DNA of 63,884 nt from a virus, in the IMG/VR virus record IMGVR_UViG_3300025132_000031, positions 1 through 63,884 of that record. One strand, 5' to 3'. This document shows, piece after piece, positions 31,448-40,343 of the stretch (positions are counted from its first letter, which is position 1; every line of letters starts with the position of its first letter). The notes under the pieces were generated by a model. The model was not told the origin of the DNA. It saw only the letters and a list, made by a program, of their open reading frames with translations, and made no database searches. A program made the position numbers and the translations under genes.

Positions 31448-31558
31448 CATCTCTGCTTCCTTGACATATCCTTTGTAATCCTCAACCAATTGAGGCTGAG
31501 TCTCTCTGCCAAAGATGTTTTGCTTACCGTATTCAGTTACAACAGTAGAAGAAGACAT
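31361..31558 (-). CDS. hli: high-light-inducible (Hli) chlorophyll-binding protein
   Basis: 65 residues from ATG 31558. Short variable N terminus, then AEMLNGRLAMIGFVAGLGAY and TGQLIPHIF. Glu36, Asn39 and Arg41 are the chlorophyll-binding ExxNxR residues of Hli proteins, single-helix thylakoid proteins that protect photosystems from excess light. Typical of marine cyanophages. Its 3' end lies antisense within the exonuclease gene. Confidence 0.93.
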   Translation of the reverse strand: MSSSTVVTEYGKQNIFGRETQPQLVEDYKGYVKEAEMLNGRLAMIGFVAGLGAYITTGQLIPHIF

Positions 31559-31665
31559 TAGAAAACTCCTGGGATAATCTGGCCAGTTGTGACATATGCT
31601 CCGAAAGCTGCAACGATACCAAGCATTGCTGCCCAACCGTTAAACTTTTCTGCTTCAGGTGTCAT
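31558..31665 (-). CDS. hli: short Hli protein (35 aa)
   Basis: MTPEAEKFNGWAAMLGIVAA then FGAYVTTGQIIPGVF; only the helix and tail of an Hli protein. Glu6 and Asn9 are kept but the usual Arg is Trp11. Its stop overlaps the start of the longer hli by one or two bases (TAATG), so the two form a pair that is likely translated together. Confidence 0.85.
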   Translation of the reverse strand: MTPEAEKFNGWAAMLGIVAAFGAYVTTGQIIPGVF

Positions 31666-31751
31666 CAAATCTAAAGGAAATATTACAGACTAAGTATAGC
31701 TGCTAGGTATTATTACTTATTCTTATACCGTCCATCAAAGATTGTAATAGA

Positions 31752-31787
31752 GAAAAAACCCCCTAGGAAATGCAGAAACCTAGAGGG
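31752..31787 (-). terminator. terminator of the 31816-32403 gene (minus strand)
   Basis: On the minus strand CCCTCTAGG pairs with CCTAGGGGG, followed by TTTTTTCTC. It separates this gene from the hli pair downstream. Confidence 0.82.
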
Positions 31788-31815
31788 CATTGGTATCCCA
31801 TTTACCTTGAGAATC

Positions 31816-32403
31816 TTAGCAGTCGTGATACCACTCTGCCAAGTTTTCTCCTACCTCAGTCCCTTTCTTAGCTCCGAAAGCAGTAGCAAAGCCAGATGCA
31901 ACCCAACCGATAATAGGTATGGAAGAAACGGAAGGAGCGATATACTCAGTAGCTGCCGCAGCGCCAACCGCAGCCCCAACTCCGGCTCCGGCTCCAGCCT
32001 TTTTGAGGCAGGCGATTTGCTTTTCTGTAAGCTTGCCGTCTCCTCCTGCTTGAGATTGAAAGATACCTGGTCCTATCAAATGCTGGTGACCCTCCATCGT
32101 GTATTGCTCGAGCTGATAAATCTTCTTCTCCTTCTTACCACCAAACAATCCGCCTTGAGGTACAACAATATCCTTACGCATCTCCATCACCTTCGGATCA
32201 TTCATCCTATGTGTTATGCGATAGCCATCTTTACTTGCATCAATCGTGTACTGACTATATTGTCCTACAGGAAGATCGAACTTAGGTAGTCCACCTTCTT
32301 TGTTTGCGATGAGACTAATCATCCACAAGTGAGACAAACCAAATGTTCCTCCCACTAAAATAATGATTGTCTTCTGCAACCAATTATTATTCGTCAGCAC
32401 CAT
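31816..32403 (-). CDS. conserved cyanophage-type membrane protein with glycine zipper
   Basis: 195 residues. N-terminal membrane span (TIIILVGGTFGLSHLWMISL), then a soluble beta-rich domain (SQYTIDASKDGYRITHRMND), and a C-terminal Gly/Ala zipper (AGAGAGVGAAVGAAAATEY) before GWVASGFATAFGAKKG. The layout is familiar from cyanophage proteins of unknown function; the C terminus could insert in membrane. Single-gene unit with its own terminator. Confidence 0.7.
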   Translation of the reverse strand: MVLTNNNWLQKTIIILVGGTFGLSHLWMISLIANKEGGLPKFDLPVGQYSQYTIDASKDGYRITHRMNDPKVMEMRKDIVVPQGGLFGGKKEKKIYQLEQYTMEGHQHLIGPGIFQSQAGGDGKLTEKQIACLKKAGAGAGVGAAVGAAAATEYIAPSVSSIPIIGWVASGFATAFGAKKGTEVGENLAEWYHDC

Positions 32404-32479
32404 AATCGAAAGCCCTTTGAATAGATTTTAGAATAAGAAAGCAGGATTGCAATCTCTCAAATATTAGGCATACTTTCTT

Positions 32480-32695
32480 ATGCAGCTATTTAAGTGTGAA
32501 CCCGAAGTGCAGGAAACCCCGAAACTCATATTAACGACACCTCTAGGTGGCACTGTTCATACCTATCCAATCACTGGAGGCAAGACCACATTCGTCAGAC
32601 ACTTAGCTTGTTATTTAGGCTCTTGTAGATTTTGCAATGATTTAGAAGAAGCGACTCATCATCTCAACGAAATAGAACCAAATGTATCAGATTGA
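32480..32695 (+). CDS. 71-aa hypothetical protein
   Basis: Contains a CYLGSCRFCNDLEEA cluster (three Cys) that could bind metal. Overlaps the primase-helicase start by 14 bases, so it is probably co-translated with it. Family not recognised. Confidence 0.62.
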   Translation: MQLFKCEPEVQETPKLILTTPLGGTVHTYPITGGKTTFVRHLACYLGSCRFCNDLEEATHHLNEIEPNVSD

Positions 32696-35027
32696 ATTCA
32701 GTGTTCATCCCACACTGAAAGACAAGCCCAAAACTTGGGCATCTTCTTTCGGGAAGAATTGGAACAGACAGAAAGGAACTCTCCAAGACTTGCGTGACCA
32801 CGTAGGACATGGAGGAGCTTTCATCCCCGCTGCCATGATTTCTGGCCATCGGAATAGTGCAGCCTTTGATCACTCAGACTTAGCTGTTGTAGATATAGAT
32901 AATGGTCTCACCTTGGACGCATTCCGAGACCATCCTCTTGCTCAAGTAGCAGCATGGGTATATACTTCTGCGAGTCACAATCCAACCGAAGGCAAGCATC
33001 GCTTCAGAGTGATTTTCCTCTTGCCTCAAAGAGTATCAGACGGAGAGCTATACCAATCAATCACGGGACTACTGATTAAGTCACTGGGAGGTGACGCTAA
33101 TTGTTCTGACCGTTGCAGGATCTTCTACGGCAACAGTCGTGCGACACATCCTATTTGGCAACCAAAAGCAGTACTTCCTAAATCTTTTCTAGAGGATGCA
33201 CAAAAAGCTGCAGCCCAAGAGAAGACAACTTACCATTCTCAATCAGCAGACGTAGATGAACATTCCATTAACCTTGCTGCTTACTGTCTCGAGCATATCT
33301 TGGAGCCAACCTCCGACGGAGAGAGAGACCACTTCTGTAACATCACCCGAGCAGCGAGCACCGGTGGAGATGCTTTGTTTTCCTATTGGTCCGACTGGGC
33401 ATCCAGAGGACATCACGGAAAAGGAAAGAACTCTTCCCAAACCTCAGAAAAGTTCTTCAGGGGATGGAGGGGTCGATCACTCGCCACAATCTTTTGGGCT
33501 GCCGATACCCAACAACCCGGTTGGAGGAAGTCATTACCTGCAGAACTAAAAGGAGAGTCAGGGTCTTTTAGGTTAGGCGTTCATGGTGATAGTTTCGCTG
33601 GTTATGATCACGAAGATTTTCTCGGAGAGAGAGAAGTCGTCGAACCAGTAGAACAATCTCAAGGTCTCTTCGACAAAGATAAACCTTGGACGCAGATAGC
33701 AGTGATCGAAAAGCCAGATGAGGAGACTGAACCGGCTGAAGTCGCCACCTTCGATTACGAAGATGTTCCTCCTCCTAGGCCAGCAAATAGAAGAGAAGGC
33801 GATAGCCAAGACTTAGTCGAAAGAATTAAAGATCTGCTCAACATTCAATACAACGGTCTAAGATTGAATTGTATGAGTCAACAGTTGGTCTACGGACCAA
33901 AGGATCGTCCTCGGGAGATTCACGATATATCACAGGCATATGTTTATATTTCCAGAGGACAAGGACAAGTCTTCCCAAAGACATTAGTATTTGATCTCGC
34001 TGGAGTTATTGGTTATGAAAACAGATTTCACCCTGTCAAAACGTATTTGGAGCATTGTGCTGCTAGCTCTGATCCTTGCCCCTATTTTGATCGAATAGCA
34101 TCAGAACTCTTAGGAGTTCCTAAAGATGATATTCAAAATCCAGTAATGCCAGATGGCAATCTCTTAGCAGATGTCATCATGAAAAGATTTCTTATTGGGG
34201 CAGTAGCAAGAGTGCTATCTCCTGGATGTCGCCATGACTGGATGCCGATTCTTATTGGCAACCAAAATTGCGGTAAGACCACCTTCTTTCAATACCTCAC
34301 TCCTCCCTCTGTGGAAGACCTTGGTACTTACCCTTGGGTTGTCACTATGCAACAAGGTATCGAATACCTCAAGGAAAAGCCTCACGCCTTGCATGCAGGA
34401 TTCATCGTGGTCATGGATGAGTTTGAACGCTACTGCAAACGAAAGTATTCAGAAGAACTCAAAAACTTAATCTCAGTATCAGTTGATAGGTCTGCAAGGA
34501 AGTATGAGAATGAGAAGTCTTATCCTCGTGCCTTCGTATTAGCAGGAGCAACAAATAATACAGACTTCCTTTGCGACCCAACTGGCAACCGTAGATTCAT
34601 GCCAATCATTGTCAAGGGCAAGGTTCCTTCTAAGGAGAATCCTGACCTCAAGATCATTGACTTAGATCGCTTAAAGAGAGATCGCAATTCGATCTGGGCT
34701 GCAGCTTATAAGGCTTATCTAGATAATCCAGTGCATGTGTTCTCCAGTTATGAGCTCAGCCATATCGCTGATTACCAAGACTCATTCACGAGAGATACTC
34801 CTATCGATGCTGTTGTCTCTAGGGCAGTAGAAGAGAATACTAGTGGCTACCACAATAACCGCAAGTACATATCACTTGCTGATCTATTTAGTTGGATCGA
34901 TATCAATGTTGCTCAACAAGGACAAATGAATATTCCTGTTACTGATTGCTTAAAAAGATTAGGTTATAAACCAAAAAGAATCAAAAGAAATAATAAAAGT
35001 CAACGAGTTTGGATAGAAGAAACCTGA
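32682..35027 (+). CDS. PrimPol-like primase fused to VirE-type helicase
   Basis: 781 residues. N-terminal primase-polymerase core: LAVVDIDNG with Asp71 and Asp73, then ASHNPTEGKHRFRVIFLLP (His106), and DANCSDRCRIFYGN, the three motifs of archaeo-eukaryotic-type primases. C-terminal ATPase: Walker A IGNQNCGKTTFFQY (near residue 524) and Walker B FIVVMDEFERYC (near 572), as in the virulence-associated E family. A charged linker joins them. Such proteins start replication in phages and plasmids. A likely origin region follows the gene. Confidence 0.87.
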   Translation: MYQIEFSVHPTLKDKPKTWASSFGKNWNRQKGTLQDLRDHVGHGGAFIPAAMISGHRNSAAFDHSDLAVVDIDNGLTLDAFRDHPLAQVAAWVYTSASHNPTEGKHRFRVIFLLPQRVSDGELYQSITGLLIKSLGGDANCSDRCRIFYGNSRATHPIWQPKAVLPKSFLEDAQKAAAQEKTTYHSQSADVDEHSINLAAYCLEHILEPTSDGERDHFCNITRAASTGGDALFSYWSDWASRGHHGKGKNSSQTSEKFFRGWRGRSLATIFWAADTQQPGWRKSLPAELKGESGSFRLGVHGDSFAGYDHEDFLGEREVVEPVEQSQGLFDKDKPWTQIAVIEKPDEETEPAEVATFDYEDVPPPRPANRREGDSQDLVERIKDLLNIQYNGLRLNCMSQQLVYGPKDRPREIHDISQAYVYISRGQGQVFPKTLVFDLAGVIGYENRFHPVKTYLEHCAASSDPCPYFDRIASELLGVPKDDIQNPVMPDGNLLADVIMKRFLIGAVARVLSPGCRHDWMPILIGNQNCGKTTFFQYLTPPSVEDLGTYPWVVTMQQGIEYLKEKPHALHAGFIVVMDEFERYCKRKYSEELKNLISVSVDRSARKYENEKSYPRAFVLAGATNNTDFLCDPTGNRRFMPIIVKGKVPSKENPDLKIIDLDRLKRDRNSIWAAAYKAYLDNPVHVFSSYELSHIADYQDSFTRDTPIDAVVSRAVEENTSGYHNNRKYISLADLFSWIDINVAQQGQMNIPVTDCLKRLGYKPKRIKRNNKSQRVWIEET

Positions 35028-35061
35028 GAATCTTAAGACTAGACTAATTAAATCTCAACTC

Positions 35062-35100
35062 AAGACTGCTGATATAACTTAATCGGCGGTCTTTTTTATT
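35062..35100 (+). terminator. terminator after the primase-helicase gene
   Basis: AAGACTGCTGAT pairs with ATCGGCGGTCTT (two G-T pairs allowed), then TTTTTATT. Confidence 0.8.
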
Positions 35101-35103
35101 GAG

Positions 35104-35136
35104 GCCCTGACACCAAAAGTACCAGGGTCTTTTCTT
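35104..35136 (+). terminator. second hairpin after the primase-helicase gene
   Basis: CCCTG (35105-35109) pairs with CAGGG (35123-35127), followed by TCTTTTCTTC. A back-up terminator, or part of the repeat set of the adjacent origin-like region. Confidence 0.6.
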
Positions 35137-35171
35137 CTTGCTTGTTCTGCGGGAATAAGTCTCATTAATAG

Positions 35172-35342
35172 GTGCCAGGGTGACATGCTTTTAGAAAACC
35201 TTTCTTAGAAAAAAGAAAAGTTGTTCACTTTTTATAAGTCTTATTATTTACATATGTGAAGAAGTTAGTTATAAAGAATTAAGAAGAAGGAAAATATCTA
35301 AAAAAGTTTATAGATACCCCGTCCCCCCTGGTACCCTGGCAC
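35172..35342. other. candidate replication-origin-like region
   Basis: GTGCCAGGGT (35172-35181) and ACCCTGGCAC (35333-35342) are perfect 10-base inverted repeats around about 150 very AT-rich bases. The CCAGGGT word also occurs at 35122-35128, and a CCTGGTACCCTGG palindrome lies at the right arm. This lies directly after the primase-helicase gene. An origin is inferred; a transposon-like or regulatory role is possible. No gene fits the span. Confidence 0.4.
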
Positions 35343-35343
35343 G

Positions 35344-35646
35344 ATGACCCATCCTATGTACAATACTGATCGAGATATTATCAGTCGACTAGCATCTAAA
35401 CCACTGGAAGAATTAACCAATGAAGACATTGTTAACGCAGCCCGACTTCTTATTCGTTATGACGGCTTATCTGACGGTGAAGATCTTCGAGGTGATATTA
35501 TCTTGGCCCTTCATAACTGGAACAAAACTCCCAATCAACTTCACATCAAAGCAAGAGAAATCTGGCAAAGCGGTTGGAGGCCGGGGCAACTCGATGACGA
35601 CGAAGTAGGTTCAGGCGCAGACGTTACTTCTGGGTGCGGCCAATAG
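35344..35646 (+). CDS. 100-aa hypothetical protein
   Basis: Starts two bases after the origin-like right arm. N-terminal half helical (LEELTNEDIVNAARLLIRYD), C terminus acidic and Gly/Ser-rich. Converges with and overlaps the minus-strand neighbour by 23 bases. Family not recognised. Confidence 0.62.
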   Translation: MTHPMYNTDRDIISRLASKPLEELTNEDIVNAARLLIRYDGLSDGEDLRGDIILALHNWNKTPNQLHIKAREIWQSGWRPGQLDDDEVGSGADVTSGCGQ

Positions 35647-35833
35647 AAAGAAAGGTCTGCATGTCAGTACCATCGTTTGGTAATCCTAATGTTTTATATT
35701 CCAACTGCTGATTCAAAAAGTCGATTTGCGCTTTCAATTTTTGATTCTCGTCTTCAAGTTCTTCAATGTGGTCTTGATAGACAGTAATCATTTGCTCGCT
35801 AGATAGAAGTTTGGTTTCGAGTTCCCAGTCCAC
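35624..35833 (-). CDS. 69-aa coiled-coil protein
   Basis: Strong heptad pattern (VYQDHIEELEDENQKLKAQ, DFLNQQLEYK). Three bases after the adjacent minus-strand membrane protein, with which it may act. Family not recognised. Confidence 0.62.
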   Translation of the reverse strand: MDWELETKLLSSEQMITVYQDHIEELEDENQKLKAQIDFLNQQLEYKTLGLPNDGTDMQTFLSIGRTQK

Positions 35834-35836
35834 GCA

Positions 35837-36052
35837 TCATCTTCTCTTAGATTTTTCAAGTTGTCTAAGTCTCATTTCATGATCCTTGACATCTTCCTTT
35901 AACATTACTATATCCTTAGATAGTTCAGTTCTTAATAACTTAACTTCTCTTAAGATTGCTTCCATACCTGTCTTCATGCTGCCCCAAGTGAAAGCCATCC
36001 TCCACAGGGCTCCAGCAGAAGCAATTCCGATAATGGCGGTGACTTCCAACAA
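35837..36052 (-). CDS. 71-aa membrane plus coiled-coil protein
   Basis: N-terminal hydrophobic segment (VTAIIGIASAGALWRMAF), then a charged coiled coil (LREVKLLRTELSKDIVMLKE). This layout is seen in phage holin-associated and XhlA/spanin-type proteins, though no family is recognised; lysis function is only a guess. Confidence 0.6.
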   Translation of the reverse strand: MLEVTAIIGIASAGALWRMAFTWGSMKTGMEAILREVKLLRTELSKDIVMLKEDVKDHEMRLRQLEKSKRR

Positions 36053-36083
36053 TTGACGACTCCGTCCTACACCTACATTCTAT

Positions 36084-36590
36084 ATGACTTCTCTTAAGCC
36101 TCCTAAATCACCACATCATTGGGATCAACGATTCCTTTATGCAGCTCGAATGTTCGCTGGTTGGTCTAAAGATCCAAGTACTAAGGTCGGAGCAATAGCA
36201 GTAAGAGATCGCAGAATATTAGTAGAAGGATATAACGGCTTGCCCAGTGGCATTACTGATTCAGATACTCGACTAAAAAATAGAGACACTCGGCTAAGTT
36301 TAACTGTTCATGCCGAGATGAATTGCGTTGCATATGCAGCACGTAACGGGGTCTGCTTAGCTGGTGCAACAATGTATATTTGGCCGTTCATGGCCTGCAG
36401 TCAATGTGCCGCCGTATTAATACAAGCCGATATTGGTAAGATTGTAATTCCAGACTATGTAGAACCTTATCGTTGGCAAGAATCATTTGATAGAGCCAGA
36501 GAAATGTGTGTCGAAGCTGGAATATCTGTTCACAAAATACCAATGGAAGGTGATATAGACGAGGTTGAACATTCTGTCACTGAAGATTAA
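36084..36590 (+). CDS. deoxycytidylate deaminase
   Basis: 168 residues. KDPSTKVGAIAV and EGYNGLPSG, then the zinc-binding HAEMN (His76, Glu78) and ACSQCA (Cys105, Cys108; usually P-C-x-x-C). It converts dCMP to dUMP, feeding thymidylate synthesis. A divergent ThyX-like gene lies 2.8 kb downstream. Common in cyanophages. Confidence 0.92.
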   Translation: MTSLKPPKSPHHWDQRFLYAARMFAGWSKDPSTKVGAIAVRDRRILVEGYNGLPSGITDSDTRLKNRDTRLSLTVHAEMNCVAYAARNGVCLAGATMYIWPFMACSQCAAVLIQADIGKIVIPDYVEPYRWQESFDRAREMCVEAGISVHKIPMEGDIDEVEHSVTED

Positions 36591-36625
36591 ACTATCGTAA
36601 CAATTGAATCAACGTCTATCTAGGA

Positions 36626-36850
36626 ATGTCTAAGTTTGAATTAGGCCATCGAGTCACTAATCAAGTTGATGGGAGGGATGGTTTTGTTGTCAGTGCCCCA
36701 TATAATAAGCTCGTCCCTGTTGCTATAGAGCAAAGTACTCGCAAAGAATTATGGCCTGAGACTCAAGTCTTAATGAAACCACAAGACGAACAGCTCGTAG
36801 CTATGGGAGGCGATTACAACGCACCACCAGGTTTTCCTTTAAACATTTAA
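36626..36850 (+). CDS. 74-aa SH3-like protein
   Basis: ELGHRVTNQVDGRDGFVVSA resembles the KOW/SH3-like start of the gene at 21918. Ends just before the HNH gene (1-base spacing). Family not recognised with certainty. Confidence 0.58.
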   Translation: MSKFELGHRVTNQVDGRDGFVVSAPYNKLVPVAIEQSTRKELWPETQVLMKPQDEQLVAMGGDYNAPPGFPLNI

Positions 36851-36851
36851 T

Positions 36852-37532
36852 ATGGCTCAATGGGCATTACCTCCGAAGCTTCATTCCGAAATAGAAGGAG
36901 GTCCTCTATGTTTTCATGCCGACCACAATATAGGCTCGAAGGATGGACGTGTTCCAAGATACAATGATAGCCACTCGTGTGTTAGATGTATTAGTGCTTT
37001 AACAGAAGGACGTTTAGCTCTCGATGTTCATCGAATAGAAAGAAAATATAGACGTAGGTTTCTAGAGTTTTGGTCGTTCGTAGAGATCAGAGGACCCAAC
37101 GAATGTTGGCCATGGAGAGGAAAGTATCATTCAAGATCTAACTCCAGTTACTTTGCTATGCCTAGGCACTGGGGATCAGGAAGACAATACTCTGCTCAAA
37201 GATGTGCCGTTTGGTTTACGTGGGGAGACGTTGGTCGACTACCTATTAAACCTGTTTGTGGCGATCATAATTGCTGCAATCCCTTGCACTTAAGAGTTAA
37301 AGGCGTTCCTCATTACTTCCAAGACCGTCACCTTCAATCAATCGACTTAGAATTCAATTCCAATAAATTATTAGGCGAGACACAATTATTTTTAGAGACA
37401 ACATACGATAAAGATCCTAAACGATTTGAGAAACTTCAAAAAGCCAATAAGATTTGGATTGACTTCCGTCTAGCATCCAACGGTCCGGTTGATCCTATGA
37501 GCATCCACTCTCTCAACGCCCATAAGAAATGA
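36852..37532 (+). CDS. HNH endonuclease with N-terminal zinc site
   Basis: 226 residues. N-terminal CFHADHN and SCVRC (Cys20, His22, Cys43, Cys46) may bind zinc. The HNH fold follows: ECWPWRGKY, then CAVWFTWGDVGRLPIKPVCG and DHNCCNPLHLRVKG with His139/Asn140 and Asn143-Pro. Such free-standing HNH nucleases in phages act as homing endonucleases. Length and motif order fit; target unknown. Confidence 0.82.
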   Translation: MAQWALPPKLHSEIEGGPLCFHADHNIGSKDGRVPRYNDSHSCVRCISALTEGRLALDVHRIERKYRRRFLEFWSFVEIRGPNECWPWRGKYHSRSNSSYFAMPRHWGSGRQYSAQRCAVWFTWGDVGRLPIKPVCGDHNCCNPLHLRVKGVPHYFQDRHLQSIDLEFNSNKLLGETQLFLETTYDKDPKRFEKLQKANKIWIDFRLASNGPVDPMSIHSLNAHKK

Positions 37533-37575
37533 ATGACCTAAGATAGATGTATTGAATTACTCAGAGAAAGAGGTA

Positions 37576-38454
37576 ATGGCAGCATCATTTGCTAAGGATC
37601 AAGAAGCTTTTTATCGCTCCCAAGGCTGGAAGAATCTGGACGACAAGGATAAAGCTAGAAATAAACATATTTACGATCAAATAATAAGCTCGGCAGGTGA
37701 AGACAAGTCCTTATCCTATGACGAATATGAAAATATATTTAAGGATCGTGGAGATGCATGGGGCAAGTACGCCTATAGCAGGGATGCTTTAGCTGCTGCG
37801 ATGGCCGAAGCGGGGACCTCAGGCGGAATTAAACTAGATGCAAATGCTCGTTATATGAGGGATAATGATTTAGCTTTTGATGGAGACGATCTTTTATTAA
37901 GAGCTGACGGAGGTTGGGATGATTTTGATATCGACCTTAGAAGCTCGGGTAAAGCCCGTTTCGAAAGAATGGAAGAAGATGGTGATGACGATTACTGGAA
38001 TATCTATAGATATACAGGTGCTCCAGCCGTAGTAGAAAAAGAAAAAGAAATAGAAGAAGAAGTGGTACAGCCTATCGTAGAAGATACAGTTAAACCTAAA
38101 CCAACAGATCCATATCTTATTGACAAAAGAGAAGAGTGGGACGAAACGACTGATCCAACCCGCACACCTACTCCTAAAGTAGGGGGTCGTGGCATGCAAG
38201 ATTATATGCCAATACAAATGGATAGGTGGATGAATGTAGGTGTTAATCCTGGTCGCAGATTAGGTGTTGATTTGACTCCTATGGAACAGCTAGGAAGTAT
38301 ACCTTTTATCACAGCAGGACAATACGATCAAAGTTTAAACAAAAAAACTCCAACTCTTTCTGGCGGAAGATTCTATGGATTTCTTAAGAACGAACCTGGT
38401 AGTGCGTCGTCTTTAGCTAGTGGTCTTATCGACGATATGAAAAAGACAATATAA
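37576..38454 (+). CDS. hypothetical acidic protein, possible virion component
   Basis: 292 residues from ATG 37576; TTG 37552 would add eight residues. N-terminal helical part with an EF-hand-like acidic stretch (AGEDKSLSYDEYENIF), a very acidic middle (EEDGDDDYW) and a polar C terminus (PTPKVGGRGMQDYMPIQ). Family not recognised. Its neighbour carries DUF4214 repeats, so a surface or secreted role is possible. Confidence 0.65.
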   Translation: MAASFAKDQEAFYRSQGWKNLDDKDKARNKHIYDQIISSAGEDKSLSYDEYENIFKDRGDAWGKYAYSRDALAAAMAEAGTSGGIKLDANARYMRDNDLAFDGDDLLLRADGGWDDFDIDLRSSGKARFERMEEDGDDDYWNIYRYTGAPAVVEKEKEIEEEVVQPIVEDTVKPKPTDPYLIDKREEWDETTDPTRTPTPKVGGRGMQDYMPIQMDRWMNVGVNPGRRLGVDLTPMEQLGSIPFITAGQYDQSLNKKTPTLSGGRFYGFLKNEPGSASSLASGLIDDMKKTI

Positions 38455-38463
38455 CAGTTAAGA

Positions 38464-38471
38464 TATAAATA
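38464..38471 (+). promoter_or_regulatory. TATAAATA late-promoter-like box
   Basis: TATAAATA, 17 bases before the ATG at 38489, matches the T4-type late promoter core. A single unverified match in AT-rich DNA. Confidence 0.35.
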
Positions 38472-38488
38472 TTAAGACTAAAGAGAAC

Positions 38489-39316
38489 ATGTCAACTCCA
38501 GTATTAAATGACCCTACAACTGCAAGGGAAAGAACGCAGGAATGGTTGAGAGGAGTGTACAGAGATGAACTTGGTAGAGAAGTAGACCAAGAAGGTTTAG
38601 ATTATTGGACTGCAGACATACATGACCGTGGTCAAAATCGCAACAACGTTCTGTCTAATATTCGACGTAGTGACGAGAAATGGTTGGCAGATACATATGA
38701 AAGAGAACTAGGTAGAGGTCTTGGCGATGAAGGTAGAGAATACTGGATGGGAGACCTTCGAGGCAAGGGATCAGGCAAAGATGATTTAACCTACGGTTCT
38801 GATAGACCAGTTCAAACCAGAGATCAAGTTCTAGATAACATCAGAAGATCTGAAGAGTATAAGAATTATCAGGGTGGTGCTGATCCTGAGGATCCAATCA
38901 TTAAAAATCCTATAACTCCACCAGGCGATCCAGATCCAGTAGTTCCAATCGTTCCTATACCTACTCAGCCAGATCCAAACACTGATCCAAGAAATATTGA
39001 TTGGGGTAAATTCAATCCCAATACAATGCCAGAGTATAAAATAGATCCCAACTCACCAGGGATTAGTGCTGCTGTTAGTGCAGGCAACAGAATGACCGAT
39101 GATTTCTATGGCCGCTTCCTACCTAATTGGAAACGCACTACTGATTTAGGTACATTAGAGATGAGCTACGCTAATAACAAAAATATGAATCGCCTATTCA
39201 ATAGAGACGATAAAGGCAACGTGACCGGCGTTAATATTACGGTTTCTGATTACGAAGATCCAAAGGAAATGTTTGACTATTACTACGACAAAATGTACGG
39301 AGACAAAGACGATTAA
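38489..39316 (+). CDS. DUF4214-repeat protein
   Basis: 275 residues. Residues about 10-70 carry ELGREVDQEGLDYWTADI and residues about 70-125 a second copy, ELGRGLGDEGREYWMGDL, both matching the DUF4214 pattern also present in the Hint protein at the left edge. A Pro/Asp-rich linker leads to a C-terminal domain. DUF4214 units are often in secreted or surface proteins. Confidence 0.8.
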   Translation: MSTPVLNDPTTARERTQEWLRGVYRDELGREVDQEGLDYWTADIHDRGQNRNNVLSNIRRSDEKWLADTYERELGRGLGDEGREYWMGDLRGKGSGKDDLTYGSDRPVQTRDQVLDNIRRSEEYKNYQGGADPEDPIIKNPITPPGDPDPVVPIVPIPTQPDPNTDPRNIDWGKFNPNTMPEYKIDPNSPGISAAVSAGNRMTDDFYGRFLPNWKRTTDLGTLEMSYANNKNMNRLFNRDDKGNVTGVNITVSDYEDPKEMFDYYYDKMYGDKDD

Positions 39317-39394
39317 TCTTTACATTTCTTAATCAGATTACTATTGCATACCTAGGAATTTCTGCCTAACCTTCACCAAGGTGATGGGTTACCT

Positions 39395-40159
39395 GTGGAT
39401 TCTTTCCAAACTTGTTCTGTTCAAAAAATTGCTGCGACAGAAATGCCGCAACGATTAATTTACACAGCCTTATATTCTGCCAGATTTGGTGGCTCTTTAG
39501 CAGAAAAAGAACTGCAAAGAGAAAATGATAGTAATCAATATGCTGAAGATTCTTGTGGTCACTACATAGCTGAACACTACAGAAATAGCAGCAATAAATT
39601 ACCTTCTTGGAATCTTTATTCTCCCTTAGAGCATCCAACTATCTCTTTCGAAATCAAAGCAAATCACTCGACTATATATGAATTAGCAGTCGAAAGCAAC
39701 TCTCTTGTTTTTACCAATCAAACATTAGAAGAAGTTGCAGAAGGCACTCAATCGTTATTAAAGAATAAAGCCACGCCAATAGAAGCCTTGTTCGGCTCAC
39801 GCCCTGTCGGAAATTACCCTGACCATGCAGGTCATCGTCATCCATGGAGTGAAGAAGACAGAGAGGATCAATTGTCTTTTGGATTGTCTACCGCTTTAGA
39901 TATACAGGACAAAAAAGAGAAAGGAATATCTGCCGAACAAAGTAGTCAATGGCTCACTGTGAATGTATTGCAAAACTCAATAGCTTCGGGTAGTCTGCGT
40001 TCATGGCTACAACTACTCGACAGTCATTCTCGCCCTCATAAGTCTTATGAGATGAGAGATGTTATGTCGAAGATTTCTGATCATATCCAATCTTGGATCC
40101 CTGAAGTCTACAGTTGGTGGTCTACGCAGCACAGGTCTAAATTAGATCTTCGAGTTTAA
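39395..40159 (+). CDS. divergent ThyX-like protein lacking the signature motif
   Basis: 254 residues from a GTG; ATG 39443 is an alternative. SPLEHPTISFEIK (76-88) matches the SPF-EH-F-F-I strand of flavin-dependent thymidylate synthase ThyX, and SLRSWLQLLDSHSRPHKSYE with RD (200-222) matches its C-terminal SL-R-FL-R-A-E-R region. The RHRxxSxNExSxRY motif expected between them is absent. Neighbouring dCMP deaminase supports nucleotide metabolism. Similarity read by eye; activity doubtful. Confidence 0.55.
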   Translation: MDSFQTCSVQKIAATEMPQRLIYTALYSARFGGSLAEKELQRENDSNQYAEDSCGHYIAEHYRNSSNKLPSWNLYSPLEHPTISFEIKANHSTIYELAVESNSLVFTNQTLEEVAEGTQSLLKNKATPIEALFGSRPVGNYPDHAGHRHPWSEEDREDQLSFGLSTALDIQDKKEKGISAEQSSQWLTVNVLQNSIASGSLRSWLQLLDSHSRPHKSYEMRDVMSKISDHIQSWIPEVYSWWSTQHRSKLDLRV

Positions 40160-40160
40160 T

Positions 40161-40343
40161 ATGGATGAACTACTGAAACTAGGCATCTTTCATGATGGAT
40201 GCTCTGATCTTCTTGATCAAATAGAAAAACAAACCAAGTTCAAGTCACTAAAGAACAAGGCTCAGCACATAGAAGAATCTGCTGATTTATTATTTGTCGA
40301 CTTTCAACGAGACATAACACATGGCAAGACCGCAACCGGTTGA
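40161..40343 (+). CDS. 60-aa hypothetical protein
   Basis: Helical (CSDLLDQIEKQTKFKSLKNK), acidic. One base after the ThyX-like stop and overlapping the next gene by 23 bases. Family not recognised. Confidence 0.55.
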   Translation: MDELLKLGIFHDGCSDLLDQIEKQTKFKSLKNKAQHIEESADLLFVDFQRDITHGKTATG

